Assembly (NCBI GenBank): GCA_016859345.1
Contig: CM029126.1
Location: 2,970,501-3,034,500 of the forward strand
DNA from: Istiophorus platypterus
Taxonomy: Eukaryota > Chordata > Actinopteri > Istiophoriformes > Istiophoridae
Direction: 5' to 3'
Length of the DNA stretch: 64,000 bases
This document shows positions 50,460 through 63,103 of the stretch, in pieces (the stretch's first letter is position 1; every line of letters starts with the position of its first letter). The translations under genes were made by a program, and so were the position numbers. The notes beneath the pieces are model-generated. The model was given only the letters and a program-made list of their open reading frames with translations, was not told the DNA's origin and did no database searches.

Positions 50460-51320
50460 TTTGTCCACGCTTGTCTCAAGCGAATGAACACTCTCGGCCC
50501 TCAAAAAGGTAAGTCCAGAAAAATGTTTACTCTCGTTAGCAATGAAAAAACAAAACAAAAAAAACCCAAAACACTTTGGTAACTGACATTTGTCATTGTT
50601 ATTGTTCACACAAAGGAAAATAACTTCGTAGTCAAACACTGCCATATTTGAATATTTATTTTAGTCGGGATGTCCAAGCAGGGCTCGACTTTCCCTTGTC
50701 CGTTGAGATCCAATGTCTTTATTGCGGGATAACCCAAAGAACAACACCACCTGCCTTAATCTCAGCTGGTGACAGTGATACGTTTTCTCGGAAAAACATG
50801 AATTACAGGATTAACGTTCAAGCTCGCGCAGTCAACACCATTCAGGTGGTGATGCTTCGAAACCTGTTTTGAAACTGCAGGGTAATGATGGGATTAACCG
50901 TCCACCGTGAGGTTATTTGCTTTATTATTGGCTGCATTGTCATCTGAATACTCCCAGGAGGTGCGGTGCATTGAGTTGCTGATGCACCCTCCTGACCACC
51001 AGATGGCAGCGCTGTATAACAGTGGCATCGTTCCCTTACTGCCCCCCCCCCATGCAACTCGTCCAGCTGTCTTCACTCCTCCTCTCTGTAAAACTTAACA
51101 TCAGTAGTTATGAATGAAACATTTCAAGGCCTCAAATATTAAACATTGGATGACATTTCATTTATCTAATAAAAAAGGCTGATATGATATAAACCAGTTT
51201 ATATTCAAGTTTGGTCTCTGCGAACTTTGTCCGAAAAAATAAGAATATATCACAATTGTACAGTGTATATATATCACCTCTAAACATTTACAAAAAAAAA
51301 CCTTGAGGAATGACTCAGCC
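50460..51320. other. Intergenic between convergent lysmd1 and tnfaip8l2
   Basis: No exon or known motif is seen. A C homopolymer is present at about 51042-51050. Confidence 0.5.
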
Positions 51321-51324
51321 AACT

Positions 51325-51330
51325 TTTATT
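51325..51330 (-). terminator. tnfaip8l2: tnfaip8l2 polyadenylation signal
   Basis: TTTATT on the plus strand reads AATAAA on the minus strand, about 185 bp beyond the stop codon. Overlapping repeats of the same string follow to about 51338. Confidence 0.6.
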
Positions 51331-51515
51331 TATTTATTTTTTTTATCCCATATGTTCTTGGAGGATGACGGGGCAGCGGTTCTGGACTCAGGTCGCTCTT
51401 CTTGGGCCACGATCCTCGGCCGCAGCGAGATCAGTTTCGGTGCAACAGTTCAGTGTCTTGGGCTCGTCGGCCCATGGGTCTCCCAGTGTCTGCCCAGCAC
51501 GCCGACGCTCTGCCG

Positions 51516-52678
51516 TCATATTGTGCCGTCCTCCAGCAGTTTGTTCAGTCCTTTGCAGATCTTGGTGAGGTTGGGCCTGAAGGGGCCCTTGGGGTCGTAC
51601 AACTTGGTCAGGAGCTCCAGGTCGGAGTAATGGTTGAAGACGTGGTTGATGCGGCCGTGGGACTTGGGGGTGAGGTGGCTGTTGACCAGCTTCAGCAGCA
51701 AGTCCCTGCAGCTCGTCAGGAGCTCTGCCATGACCGTCTTCTCGAAGGTGAAGTCCACCTGCGGCAGTCAGGAGACACGTTTATGTCAGAAAATTGACAA
51801 GTGGGATTTGCAAATGTGTTGGTACCAGTATAACAAATGCAGCACTAAACACATTTCTCATGAGCATATTAAGTCCTATATCAGGATGTAAATACACTTC
51901 AATACAGCTATAAATGGTTTTCAGAGGTTGGAACATTTTTCTTGCAATGACAACCTTCCTTTCCATTGCCATTTGGATCTAAATATAAGGTCACAGTGTT
52001 ACACTAAACCCAGGTAAATTCTGTCATATGAAAGCAGAAGTGGTAACGGCAGTCAGGTGGCCAGCAAAATAAAACCAACCAACACCTCATAGAAAATTCG
52101 ACTCCTGACTACAGAGCTGGAGTACCGTGTACCGGTTGTGTAGTGTTTTGTGTTCCTCATGTCCATTTTAATTAAATGGGCATTTTGTCCCTAAACAAAT
52201 AGTTCCCTGTTGAGCTTATATCTGTGTTACTCAGCTATGTTAAATGTTCTTGACAGAGTTAATTACATTTGTTCCAGATCACTGAGCTCCCAAGTCAAAC
52301 CTCTCACTCTGTAAGGCTTGTACGTACACCTAAAACAAAGTCAACAGGTTAAAAGCGAACCTCATAGAAGCTGATCGCAGTCATGGCCCCTTGGTGCAGC
52401 TTCTTCTTAAATTCTTGGGCCACCCCAAGCTCCTCGGTGCTGAAGCGGTTGTTCCTGAACAGCACGCCGATCTTCACCGCGATCTTGATCAGGTTTTTGA
52501 TTACTTTCTGGGCTTCGGCTTTATTCCCGGAATACTCCTTGGAGATGCGGTAAAGCTCATCCAGGATCTCGCTGGTGGTGTCGTCAATGAACATCTGCAC
52601 GGAGGTCTTGCTGGCCATGGTGCTCAGAATCTTCTTCTGCGCCTTCAAGGCCATGTCCTTGGAGCTGAAGGCATCCAT
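51516..52678 (-). CDS. tnfaip8l2: TNFAIP8-like protein 2 (TIPE2)
   Basis: Two coding exons, 52678-52361 and 51758-51516, join in phase 0 to 186 residues (human TIPE2 has 184). The start is MDAFSSKDMALKAQKKIL. Further family blocks are MFIDDTTSEILDELYRISKE, KKLHQGAMTAISFYE at the exon end, VDFTFEKTVMAELL at the next start, and HLTPKSHGRINHVFNHYSD. The fold is an all-helical TIPE-homology domain with a hydrophobic cavity for phosphoinositides. TIPE2 dampens innate and T-cell receptor signalling in mammals. An acceptor-like TTCTTCCTGACGGTTCAG precedes the ATG by 6 bp, so there is probably an upstream untranslated exon at higher coordinates. The paralogue suffix (a or b) cannot be fixed from this window. 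Confidence 0.96.
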
Positions 52679-52679
52679 G

Positions 52680-53215
52680 GTTGGCTGAACCGTCAGGAAG
52701 AAGGAGAAAGCGTTATATCGACAATGTTGATAAAGATAAACCTTTCAATTCTTATTATCCGAATAAGCATTTCACTGCGTTCTTTTTAAATCATGTGTAG
52801 AGTCATTAAAAATGCAGTAGTTGCAGTAGAATCAGTAGTTTCCAGCACTGCTAGAATCCGAAACCCTCGGACTCGGTACCCATGATTCATTCGTGTTATG
52901 TATAGACTGCAACTCAAAGAAAAACAGATTGAGCCTTTTACTGTCCTGGCTCTCTTTCACTGCCCTGATTACTCGCTGGTGTGCATGACATAGATTGTAT
53001 TTCACATAATCTCTTACTGCAGCCGTGAAATCCATCCTGTCCATAGCAGACACCAGATTACAGCAAATCCAGAGCATCGATAGCCAGAGAATAGCAAGAG
53101 GAACACTGCTTTCTTTTTCTCCATTACAAGAGTAAAAATGTGTGCTTAATGTAAGGCGGATGTTTTTCAACTTAAAAAAAAAGGCGGTATTTATAGTCAT
53201 AGCCTTATGAGAAGA
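52680..53215. other. 5' flank of tnfaip8l2, no coding exon found
   Basis: A minus-strand open frame of 122 codons (53200-52832) contains an ordinary mix of residues. It matches no family I know and has no supporting splice context. The untranslated first exon of tnfaip8l2 should lie here or further right. Confidence 0.4.
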
Positions 53216-53224
53216 GGAAGTGCA

Positions 53225-53435
53225 ACGTTTTCACACCCTGTCGTTGGGCACGACTTCGGTCTCTTACTGTCAAACAGTGAGTAGCTCCATGCGGAGTAGG
53301 TGGAGGTTAAGAGCCACGTTCAAGGGCAAACGGTTTGGTTGCGGCGGAGACTTGGGAGGGCAACACATGTTCAATCCCTCGTGCAGATTCCCACCTAAAC
53401 CAGGGATTTGAACTGGCAACACTCCAACCTCCGGA
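53225..53435 (-). mobile_element. tRNA-derived SINE-like repeat
   Basis: Read on the minus strand, the order is AGTTCAAATCCCTGG (a B-box-like string), a middle with CTCCCAAGTCTCCGCCGC, CCTTGAACGTGGCTCTTAAC, GGAGCTACTCACTG and TAAGAGACCGAAGTCG. I recognise this order from fish short interspersed repeats. The B-box resemblance and size fit a tRNA-derived SINE, but no A-rich tail or target duplication was identified. Confidence 0.55.
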
Positions 53436-55755
53436 CTATCTTCTGTCCTAGCACCTCATTGTGGAAGTACATTCCAAAGTCGCCAGCGTTAATAATTCAA
53501 GCTCAAATATTTCACTGTTTTTAAAAATAAATGTATATCAACATCCTCACAGGGCTAAATTAGCGAAAAAACAAACACCTCCTGCTTTTATGCAATGTCA
53601 GGTGCAGTGTTTGTTTTCCTATGACCTGCACATATGATGCCAACGGGGAAAAGCACCATGGAAGAGGCCCTACAGAGGCTTTTAATTTCTCCACCGAGAT
53701 CTTAGCCACACCTAGCATCCATCACAGAGACCCCCCCCCCCCGGGAAGCCATCAGCGTGCTTACAGAACACTGACAAAACTACAAAGTCCACGGTTTATC
53801 TTTGATTGTCAACACAGTTTGAAATAACTCCCTTTTAATTCGGTTAATTCGGTCTCCCCCTCCTCCTCCTAATCTCTAACATGAAAGCCGAGGAAGATTT
53901 AGAATGGATCATTACCAGAGGGAAAAACTAAATTTTACGTTTCATACAGCTGATATTCTTATTAGGGACGTTTATAAAAGCTGGGCAAGGAAAGTGAAAA
54001 TCTCACATCCTCAAAATAACCAAAAAGTAGGTAGATGAAAAAAACGAAAGAATCAGTGTAAGATGACTCTTATAATGGATGACGCAAATAATTGTAGAAT
54101 ACTTAGGACTGTGCCAAACACATCTCCATTACAACAAACAGACAAGCCTCAACTTAATGCAAATTTTCGAGCATAGACGAACGGTATCTTTAGCTTGCAT
54201 CAGTGCCACTGCGACAGCTGTGTACATCCTCTCTTATTTCCTGTGTTGTTTGACCTCAAAGGCCTTCAGTGTGTGAACGCGTCCGGAATTCAAGGAACGA
54301 TCCCCGGGCGTCTTTTCGGCGCAACCTTCCCCGCTGGATCCGGCCTGTGAGGACAAGTATCGGAGAGGAGCGGGTAGGTTGCATAGCTGAGGCAGGTCCG
54401 TGCCTGCTGGGTTTTTTTGTTTTTTTTTCCAGATTGCATCAGTGATGGTGCAAGAACAGTTGAAAAGAAGTGAGAGCTCTGAAGCCAATGGCGACTTTAA
54501 TCACTGGCCTGGGGTCTGCGACAGATACTCAGTCACCTAAAACATCCTGCGCATTAGCGGCGTGGAGTTGTCCGACGCGCTGTCGATTAAATGACCGCCC
54601 GACGGCGGCCCTGATGCGTTTCCTTTCCGCGCCTGTTTGCGCCTATTAGACGCCGCGGTTGAAATAATGGCTTTCTCATTGTCCGACTTGGGCGATGCAG
54701 AGTCAGCACTGTGAGCGAACGATGCCAAAGCTCACAAAAAAATAAATAAATTAAAAAAAAGAATGAGAAAGCAGTCCGGGGGCGTTGATGATCATATCAT
54801 GCTAAATAGCAACACCCCCCCCCAGCTGCAACATGCATAATAAGCAAATAGTCACTTTTATGGGACGTCTCACTGGGTTCCATTTTGCGTTGTGCGACCA
54901 TTAATTTCGAACACGTGTCACATTTCTAATAGCTCGCTTTGTTAAAAAAGCTCTGGGCCCCCTGTGGGGAATGAAAGAGTGTTCATTAGATTAATTTCCC
55001 TTAACGGTGATAATGGAAGTGGAGCAGTGCGATGGCTGTTTCAGATTCATCCTTCAGTCTCATTTATTTGCTAAAAGGACCATAGGGACTTGAGGGATGG
55101 GTGCAGGGCGCAGGCATCAGCCAGCATCCCGCGTGGCTAAATGCGACCCCGCGGCTGGAGACCGCTCGTCTCCTCACTTTTTGTGAATCTCATTTTATGC
55201 AGATCTACCGGGGGGGGTAACCGGCGTCGTTCGGCAGGTCACATTCGAGGATGCTTTCGACGCTGAGCATCCATTTCCCGCCGCAGATGGACCGGAGAGG
55301 GGCCCCTTTCCGAGCGTCGGCTTGTTTATGACGGGAAAGCGGCCGCATTACGCGCTCAAGTGTCCGGGAACCAAATCGAAAAATACCATGGAGTAGGGGG
55401 TTGGTGCTGTCAGGGTGGAAATGGCTGCAATTTTTTCAGAGTTACTGTAACAGCAGGCGGTGGGGGTGGGGGGGTCTTTAAATGGCGGGTTAATGGACAG
55501 TCAAAGAGAGCGTGGTGATTGGTGGAAGCCATCCAGGCAAGCAGGTAAGGTAAATATTTAGCATTCCTCAGATGACTCCAGTGTTTGTGTGCATGTATGG
55601 ACCTGTGTGCATTATAAGAAGCGCATTTCCGAGTAAAAGTGGTCTCTGGTAGGAGTTTTGTTCTTATTTAGGGTTTTTTTAGGAGAGTTTTTTATATACT
55701 AGTGCTTATAAAAAAGTGTTTTTTTTATTGTGCATTTGTTTCATTGCCCTTTCCA

Positions 55756-55822
<67 letters not shown>

Positions 55823-56092
55823 TGAGAGAGAGAGTTTGCAGACGTAACCTGTCGAAGGGTTGACAGAGAGATTCAGGAAGCCCCCTTTTTGACTCTGCCA
55901 ATGAAAAACAAGCTTTTTGCCGTTACTAGTGTGCGGCAGGGCCTTGTTACCGAGCAACCTCCACCGACTTTCACCGCCGAGCGCCAGGTCGACCCGGTGA
56001 GACCGAGCGGAGGACGCCGGTTCTCTTTTTAGCCGCCTGCAGGCTTTGATCAGATTCAACAATGAGGATGTTCCAGAGGACGAAAAAAAAAC

Positions 56093-56133
<41 letters not shown>

Positions 56134-58046
56134 CAGAAGAGCTGCATCAGTACTTAGTTTCTCCTGTTGCTGAAAAGAGTAACACACATGTGAAACAGCT
56201 GGGTTTGTGTGTCCTTACACGGCTTTCTCTGCGGGAGATCCGTTTTGTGCTGGGATGCTAGCGTCGCTTCCGCTGCATGCTTTTGATCCGCGGACGACAG
56301 TTAACATGTGTAGCTTTTGTGTTGCACTTTAAACTTCTTTTGTAACTTGCAGCTCTTGAATGTCATCTCACTTTGGCGGCATATCGAATCTCTTACGCAA
56401 GTTTGCGAGGAAAGAATTGGTTTCATGTTTAGTTTACCAACTGCCTGATTTCAGCTTTCAAAAAAAAGCCCCCCCCCAGTCTTTTATCAATAGACAAGAA
56501 AATGTTTTTCTTTTTAAATTCGTTAAAAAACTACATATTGCAGTTTCCCTTTTGAAACATTGCACAACAAAATTGTCATTGCAGCTCATTTGCAATGTTT
56601 CAAGAGGGAAGTGAAACAGAGGGTACTTGGCCAAAGGGGGGGGGGGCAACGACGGAGGGCCAGGATTCGTCTGTTGCGCCAGCGGCCCCTGTGCGGCGAT
56701 CCCGGCGTTTTTATGCCGCCTGTGGATCAATGGACTGTCTGCGCGCTTCAAATCAAAGTAGGCCAGCGAGGGAAGGGAGAGTCTGCCGCCCTGAGACTGG
56801 TGTTGAGCAACTCCCCGGGGCCTGTGCAAACAAACGCCGTCGAGCGCCGCATCCGTGCGAGTTGCCGCCAGCGCACATGCAACGGCCTCACGACTCCTCC
56901 GTTACCCAACGACCCCCCAAACACTCTTTTTTTTTTTTTTTTTTTTTCAACAATTACAATCACTTTTTTAAATAAATCAAAAGAGACACGAGACTAATCT
57001 AGGCCCAGAGGATCCTTTTTACTAGAACATGAACAAGGCAGAAGGGACTTACCTGTGTGTGAGTGTGTGTGAGAGTGTGTGTGCGTTGAATCCCCCTCCC
57101 TCCTTGACAGATCTCTCTCTCTCTCTCTCGCTCTCTCTCGCTCTCTTTCTCCACACCGCTCTGTGTACTCGGGTCGTCAGCTATGGGCAGGTCGATTTCT
57201 TTTTTCTTTCTTTTCTTTATCGCGATCCCTTCATCTCCAACGTGAGCAGAACCAAACAAGCGAGGGGGAAAAAAAATAAGGCCCCCCCCCAGAAAAACGA
57301 AAAAAAAAAAAAACGGAGGCCAATATCAATCTCATAAATGAGGCTTTGTTTGAGCTGGTCGCCATAAAACTTGACAACCTCTCCTAAAGTCTAATCATGA
57401 GCGAGTGAGACATAAATACAGATGCCAGCTGTATAGGACATGACCCTGGACGGTCGAATACTGAGGCCGGTACCAGCTGTCCGACCGCAGAAAACATGGC
57501 TAACAGCCACAGGTCCCGAATCATTCAGAATCAGGAAGTGGCTCCCGACTCCAACGCCACTCGTTCGTCAGGTCGGTTTATCTGACTGGCGACTAGCTGT
57601 GCCGAGGGGCCTCGCTGGCCCGGAGCTGGGGAGGAGGGCATCCAATGAGCGCTCACGGATGTTAATAGCTGTCAGATGTTGGGTCAAAGGTCGCGTTGAG
57701 ACCCAGCTGGACCAGGGTGGGAGTGTCCTGAGGTGGACGGACGGCCCACCGGAGCGCGGGCGGAGGCTGAGGAACACCTGGCTCTTTGTTTTTAGGCCGG
57801 TCCGCCCGCCCGAGGCGCTTCTGCAAGAAATTATCCCGGGTAGAGTCACGGCGAAACTTCGCAACTGCAAAGGGAGGTGTGTCACCGTGGCAACAGACAG
57901 GAAGTAGTGCTTAAGCGGTTTCCTGATGGCTTCCTCTTTATCGTGTAATGACATCTCACAGGGAAACAGCAGAGAGCACTCGGCTGAACATCAGTGTGTG
58001 TGCGCCTGTGTGTGTTTCTTCATATGAACGAGAGCTGGGCGTGTGT

Positions 58047-58096
<50 letters not shown>

Positions 58097-58255
58097 CACA
58101 GCGCACTCGTCCTGAAATCAGTTCTTTTACCTGCTTCACCTTCTGTACTGTACACAGCTTACGCATCTGCCTCTTTTGGTTATGAGATAACAAGAGGAAC
58201 TTCAATTATGTCACTTATCTTTCATTAAAAGCTCACGCAGGCCTTCCAGCCTCCA

Positions 58256-58299
<44 letters not shown>

Positions 58300-59305
58300 A
58301 TGGCAGTGTGTTATCAGCAGATGACTAAGACGGGAAAAGAACGACCACATAACCGCTGAGGTTCGGAGAGCAGGGCCTGAGGATCCGGAGCCTGAGCCTG
58401 ACGGAGGACTCGCCGGGCTGTTTGGCGTCCGTGGCGTCTCTCTCCCGTCCGCGCCGTCACGGGAGAGATGTTGAGCGCAGATCGATGTGACCAGATCCCG
58501 GTTCAGGGGAGGCCAGAGATTTAATCTGATCGATCTGCCGCTGACGGTGTTTCAGCTCATGCGTTCATTTCACAGCCCCCGGATCTATAAACTGATTCAT
58601 TGGAGTCATCCACTTGTGGTTATCCTGTCACCTCCTGGTGGCCGTCCGGAGGCACGGCGGCGAGCGGGGGGGCACTCGCCCGAAACCCCCCCCTGTAGTT
58701 CTTTGGAGGTCTGTGGGCCGAGTTGTGCGCTGGTTTGAGGTCATGGGCCCCAAAAAATGGGCTAAATGAAAAAACATGAGACTTTTGGTGGCTGTACATA
58801 CAGTTTTATATAAATAAACGCTATGATACAGCGAAAACAAATGCAGTCAGTTACATAAAGAAGCCAGAGCAGAACAGAACTCTTAAACACAGTGTTGCAA
58901 AGGTCAAGCCGAAAGCCTGCTAATTTACCATCTGCCTAGTTAAAACAAAACAAAATACAACCTCTGACCATGTCTACTCTGGGCTAATTCACTGAGGCGT
59001 CCGTGGTGTTGGGTTTTATTTTTCCTGTAAGTGTGGAGGCTCCGGCCTCAGTCAGATTCCCTGTAGGTGACAGAGTGGCTCACTCTGATTCCCTGAAACG
59101 TTTCGGCGGCGTCGGACATTCAGAACGTGATTCCCCCATTTCTGGGTTTTTTTTCTGTGCGCGTGGTGTCAGACGTTATACTTCCTTTTTCGACATGAGG
59201 GAGGCATGTTGTGAAACACACTTTAAAAGCCGGAAATCTATGAAACAAAGAAGCAGGTTTCTGTTTTGATACTTGTTAGTTTTGGGGGGTTTTAAAAAAA
59301 AAGTT
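53436..59305. other. Intergenic, microsatellites, no gene seen
   Basis: This stretch contains GT tracts at 55759-55820 and 58051-58087, CA tracts at 56098-56130 and 58258-58297, a CT tract at 57112-57146, and C or G homopolymers at 53731-53742 and 56635-56646. The unique stretch about 54880-55080 has A/T-rich homeobox-like words (TTCATTAGATTAATTTCC) and might be a conserved non-coding element. No exon with coding character was found. Confidence 0.45.
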
Positions 59306-59310
59306 TTAAA

Positions 59311-59316
59311 TTTATT
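59311..59316 (-). terminator. Guanylate cyclase polyadenylation signal
   Basis: TTTATT on the plus strand reads AATAAA on the minus strand, about 290 bp past the cyclase stop codon. Confidence 0.5.
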
Positions 59317-59606
59317 TACCAAGCACTTGAAAACTTAACCACAATACGAGTGGATGTTCAATGGGAAATGTCTAAAAGTTGATGTGTTATTTTATTTTGC
59401 CAGATATTTGTTATTTTACTCAAAATTTCACAAAAGCCTACGTCTGTCACAACCTCCTTGACGCCCAGTGGCAAAACGCAGTTCGTCTGTAACAGTAAAT
59501 ACTAAAAACGTCGAGATGTCTGTTTCGTCTCGCCCCTCGATCGATCGAGCTACGCGCCCCCGTCGCACGACGGCGCCGTCCTGTCCTCGCCAACGTGACC
59601 TTGGCC

Positions 59607-62600
59607 TCAGAGGATGGAGCAGGTGGCGCTGCGCATGGGCAGGTTGGCGGGCAGCTTGACGTACTGCTGCCGGAAGCTGTTCCTCTTGTTGTTGAGGAAA
59701 GGGCCGGGGTTCTCCAGGCCGTCGGCGGGCGGCGAGGGCTCCAGCGTGGCGATGCCCTGGGGCACGTCCAGCCTGGCGCCCTTGTTGTTCTTAGTCTTTT
59801 TGGCTTTGTCCTTCTCCTGGGGCTCGGCCGAAGCGGCGGGGGGCTCGTTGGCGGTGTCCGGCGGGGCCAGGGGGTCCGGGGGGAGGTCGCCGGGGCTCGG
59901 CTTCCCTTCCGCTTGCTCCTCGCCGCTGGTGATGTGGAGGTTGGAGGCCATGCGCTTGGCGTTGGTGCTTGTGGAACTGGTGCAATTACACATTAGTTGA
60001 ATTCAGGGCGATTCACATAAGACATAAAAAAAAAATGTTCAGACACAGTCCACATAATAATGCTGTTAGAAATTTTTACATTTGGCCCCATGTATGAATG
60101 AATGTAGTGAATGTAAAGATCAGAGATCCTCTGAACAGACGCTTATCTCACAACACAAAAAAACCTTCCTTTTTTCTTTTTTCAAACCAGTTTTTTAAAA
60201 CAGTGTAACATGCTCAATACCTGGTGCTGATCATCTCTTTTTGGTCTTGTTTCATGACGGTAACAGTTATTTATGAGGAAATTCCTGAAACGACTCCACG
60301 GGAAACGAGTGGAATTATCGCGTCAAACGGTTTTTAAAATCAATTCTGTGAAAACACGAGCCTCAGAGATGGGATTGAAAAAGACTGAACTGTCGAAAGG
60401 GGGGTTTTGTGCAGTGCCTTGTCGCCCATGCGTTTCGCGCTGCCATCTGAGCTTAGGAACAAACACATGGAAGCTCCCGAGGCAGCCCCCTGGTTGCAGC
60501 CTGGCGCTGCAGGGAGCAAGGAGCATGGCGCTGGCCTTGTCAACAGGGGGCGTCCTGAGCCCATGCTGCACTCTGAGGAGGAGGAGGAGGAGGAGGAGGA
60601 GGAGGAGGCCTTCGGCGGAGACTGCTCCCCTGTTGCCTACTCACCCATTAGAGCTCTTGTCCTCGGAGTCCTTCTGTTCGCCGCTGTAGCGAAGCTCCGC
60701 CGGGGTCTTAAAGGACAGGTCCTTCTTTCCTTTCAGCCAGTAGGTCTTCATGTAGCCTTTGCCCTGCACAATATCAGGAAGATAAAGTGCTCTGATAGAA
60801 AACACACAAAATGCTGCCAACACATGTTGGAGAGAGAACTTTTCATCTAAAAGTCAGGATTAGACACTCGGGCCTCCGGGTCGAAAATATCTCAGATTCA
60901 GCCGAAGGTTGTGAGTATTTTTCAGTAAAAGCCCGTTGGAGTCTCCCAGAGAAGGGCAGACGGCACAATTCTCAAACGGTGCACCGCCGTCGTGGAATGA
61001 GCTGCCTCAGGTGTCACGGCTGCAAGTCTGACAAAGCCCGACACCCAAAGCGTTAACGAAGACCCCCGTCTCCGTCAGCTGACGGCGGACGAGAAAGCGT
61101 CGTGGCGAAGGGTTGACATTCAACCTCTTACCTTAACGAAGATTTTGCCCCTCTCCTCGATGATGTAGGGCTCATGCTCCAGGTGGTCTTTGGTGGTCTG
61201 GCTGATGTGTATCTGCATGCCCTGCTCAGACAGACGCACACACACACAGAGAACCACCGCTAAAGCCGAGCGTCGAAGCCGGAGCGTCGAAGCCGGAGCG
61301 TCGAAACCCGAGCGTCAAAGCCCGAGCGTCGAAACACAAGCGTCAAAACACGAGCGTCGAAACACGAGCGTCAAAACACGAGCGTCGAAACCCGAGCTGC
61401 ATTTGTACCAGAAACAACCTTTTTTTTAATCGCCAAAGTCAAGTTCTTACTTTCCCCCAAAAAAAAAAACAGAGTACAGAGTTTTCCCCTTTTCTTTGTG
61501 GGATTGTGTAGCGAGGGGGAATTAAGCCGGCACAAGCTGCCTGCTTTTTCAATTCATCACAGACTAAGATTTCCCACACAACATGACATTACCTTCCATT
61601 ATTGTAAGTAATGGGAAGCGAATGAAGTGATTAGCTCGTCGCATTAACTTAAAAGCAACACGCGCAGCGGCGTCATTAAACAGGAAATGGTTTTTCCTCT
61701 GCAATCTGCATGAATTTTGACTGAGGGGGAAACCGCGAATGTTGTTTCAATTATTTATGCGATCGCCGTGGGTTATTCAGCGACTTTTCTACAGGGACCG
61801 GGGGGCAGGGGCGAGGGAGGGGGGTGTATTAGGGTAGTCACCACTCCGTTGCTCTCCATCCGCGAGGCGGTGTTCACAGTGTCGCCGAACAGGCAGTAGC
61901 GAGGCATCTTCAGGCCCACGACGCCAGCCACCACCATACCTGAGTGGATACCTGAGAGGGGGGGGGGCAGTTTAGTGGAAACGGGCTGGAGCAGGTTTTC
62001 TTCCTCATCTGCCTGAATCCATGATCCATTTTTTTTTTCTTTAATTTACAAATTTGGTTTTTCATTTAGTTTTTTACTGTTCTTTTACCAGCATTTAAAT
62101 TCCCACGGTTCAAAACTTCAGTCTGCAGTAAATGCAGTTGAGTCTTTCCAACTTTCCAACTGTGGTCTCAGACCTCAACTTTATATCTTTTGAGCAGTGG
62201 ACACAATTAAATCATGATTCAGTCCACAAGCCGAACTTTATATTTTACCTAGAAAGTGCAGCAGGTTAAAAAAAATCCCTGTAACTGTCTATTAACGAAA
62301 CCATTATGTATTTATGCCCGAGGTTTGTTACTAATTTTCCCTTCCTTTGGAAACATAGTCTACAGGAAAGCAATGTTATTCCCCAAGTGTTTAGCAGTGA
62401 GACTGGTGATCTGTCAAAGGTCAACCTTTGTCCTAGCCCAATGCATGCTGGGATAGATGGACCATAATCAGAAAAAGCAGCTTAAAGAATAGACAGAATC
62501 TTTAATGCTCCATTAAGCCAAATTCTAAATGTTTGGTCTGTTCCAGCTGCTTGATGGTTTTGAGACTCCAGGTAAAATCATTTTACAGAATTAAAAAAAT

Positions 62601-63006
62601 AAAACAGTTATTGTTATACAAACTGTCTGAACATGAACCTTATTTGTGTCAGTGGCCAGTGTCAGCTTCAGAGCAGTGCCCCCCCCCCAAAAGAAGCCAT
62701 CAAAATGAGCGGGCTGAGCCGCGGCAGCGCCAGACGGTGGCGGCGCTCACCGACTCTGATCTGGATGTTATCCCCGGTGGAGGGGTCCTTGAGGTGGTCG
62801 ATGGAGCTCAGCATGTCCAGCGCCATGTCGCAGATGTGATGCGCGTGGAAGGTGGTCTTGTTGGGCACCCCCGCCACCACCATGTAGGCGTCGCGGATCG
62901 TCTCCACCTGGACAGGTGAGGGGGGGGTTATTTATTTAACTGGCGATTATCCACAAGGAGAACCACCACGAACGGCTCGCCCCCTACTGGCTCCACATAT
63001 TTCCCC

Positions 63007-63103
<97 letters not shown>

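Noticed and set aside
50249..50645. YIYIYI frames
   Set aside because: These are translations of the AT microsatellite.
57440..57907. 155-codon plus-strand frame
   Set aside because: It has no family resemblance and no splice or promoter context. The opposite strand is also open for 128 codons, as is common in GC-rich non-coding DNA.
59595..60000. Plus-strand frames of 128-133 codons opposite the last cyclase exon
   Set aside because: The minus strand continues the cyclase domain in frame from the previous exon and carries the stop and polyadenylation signal. The plus frames are shadows.
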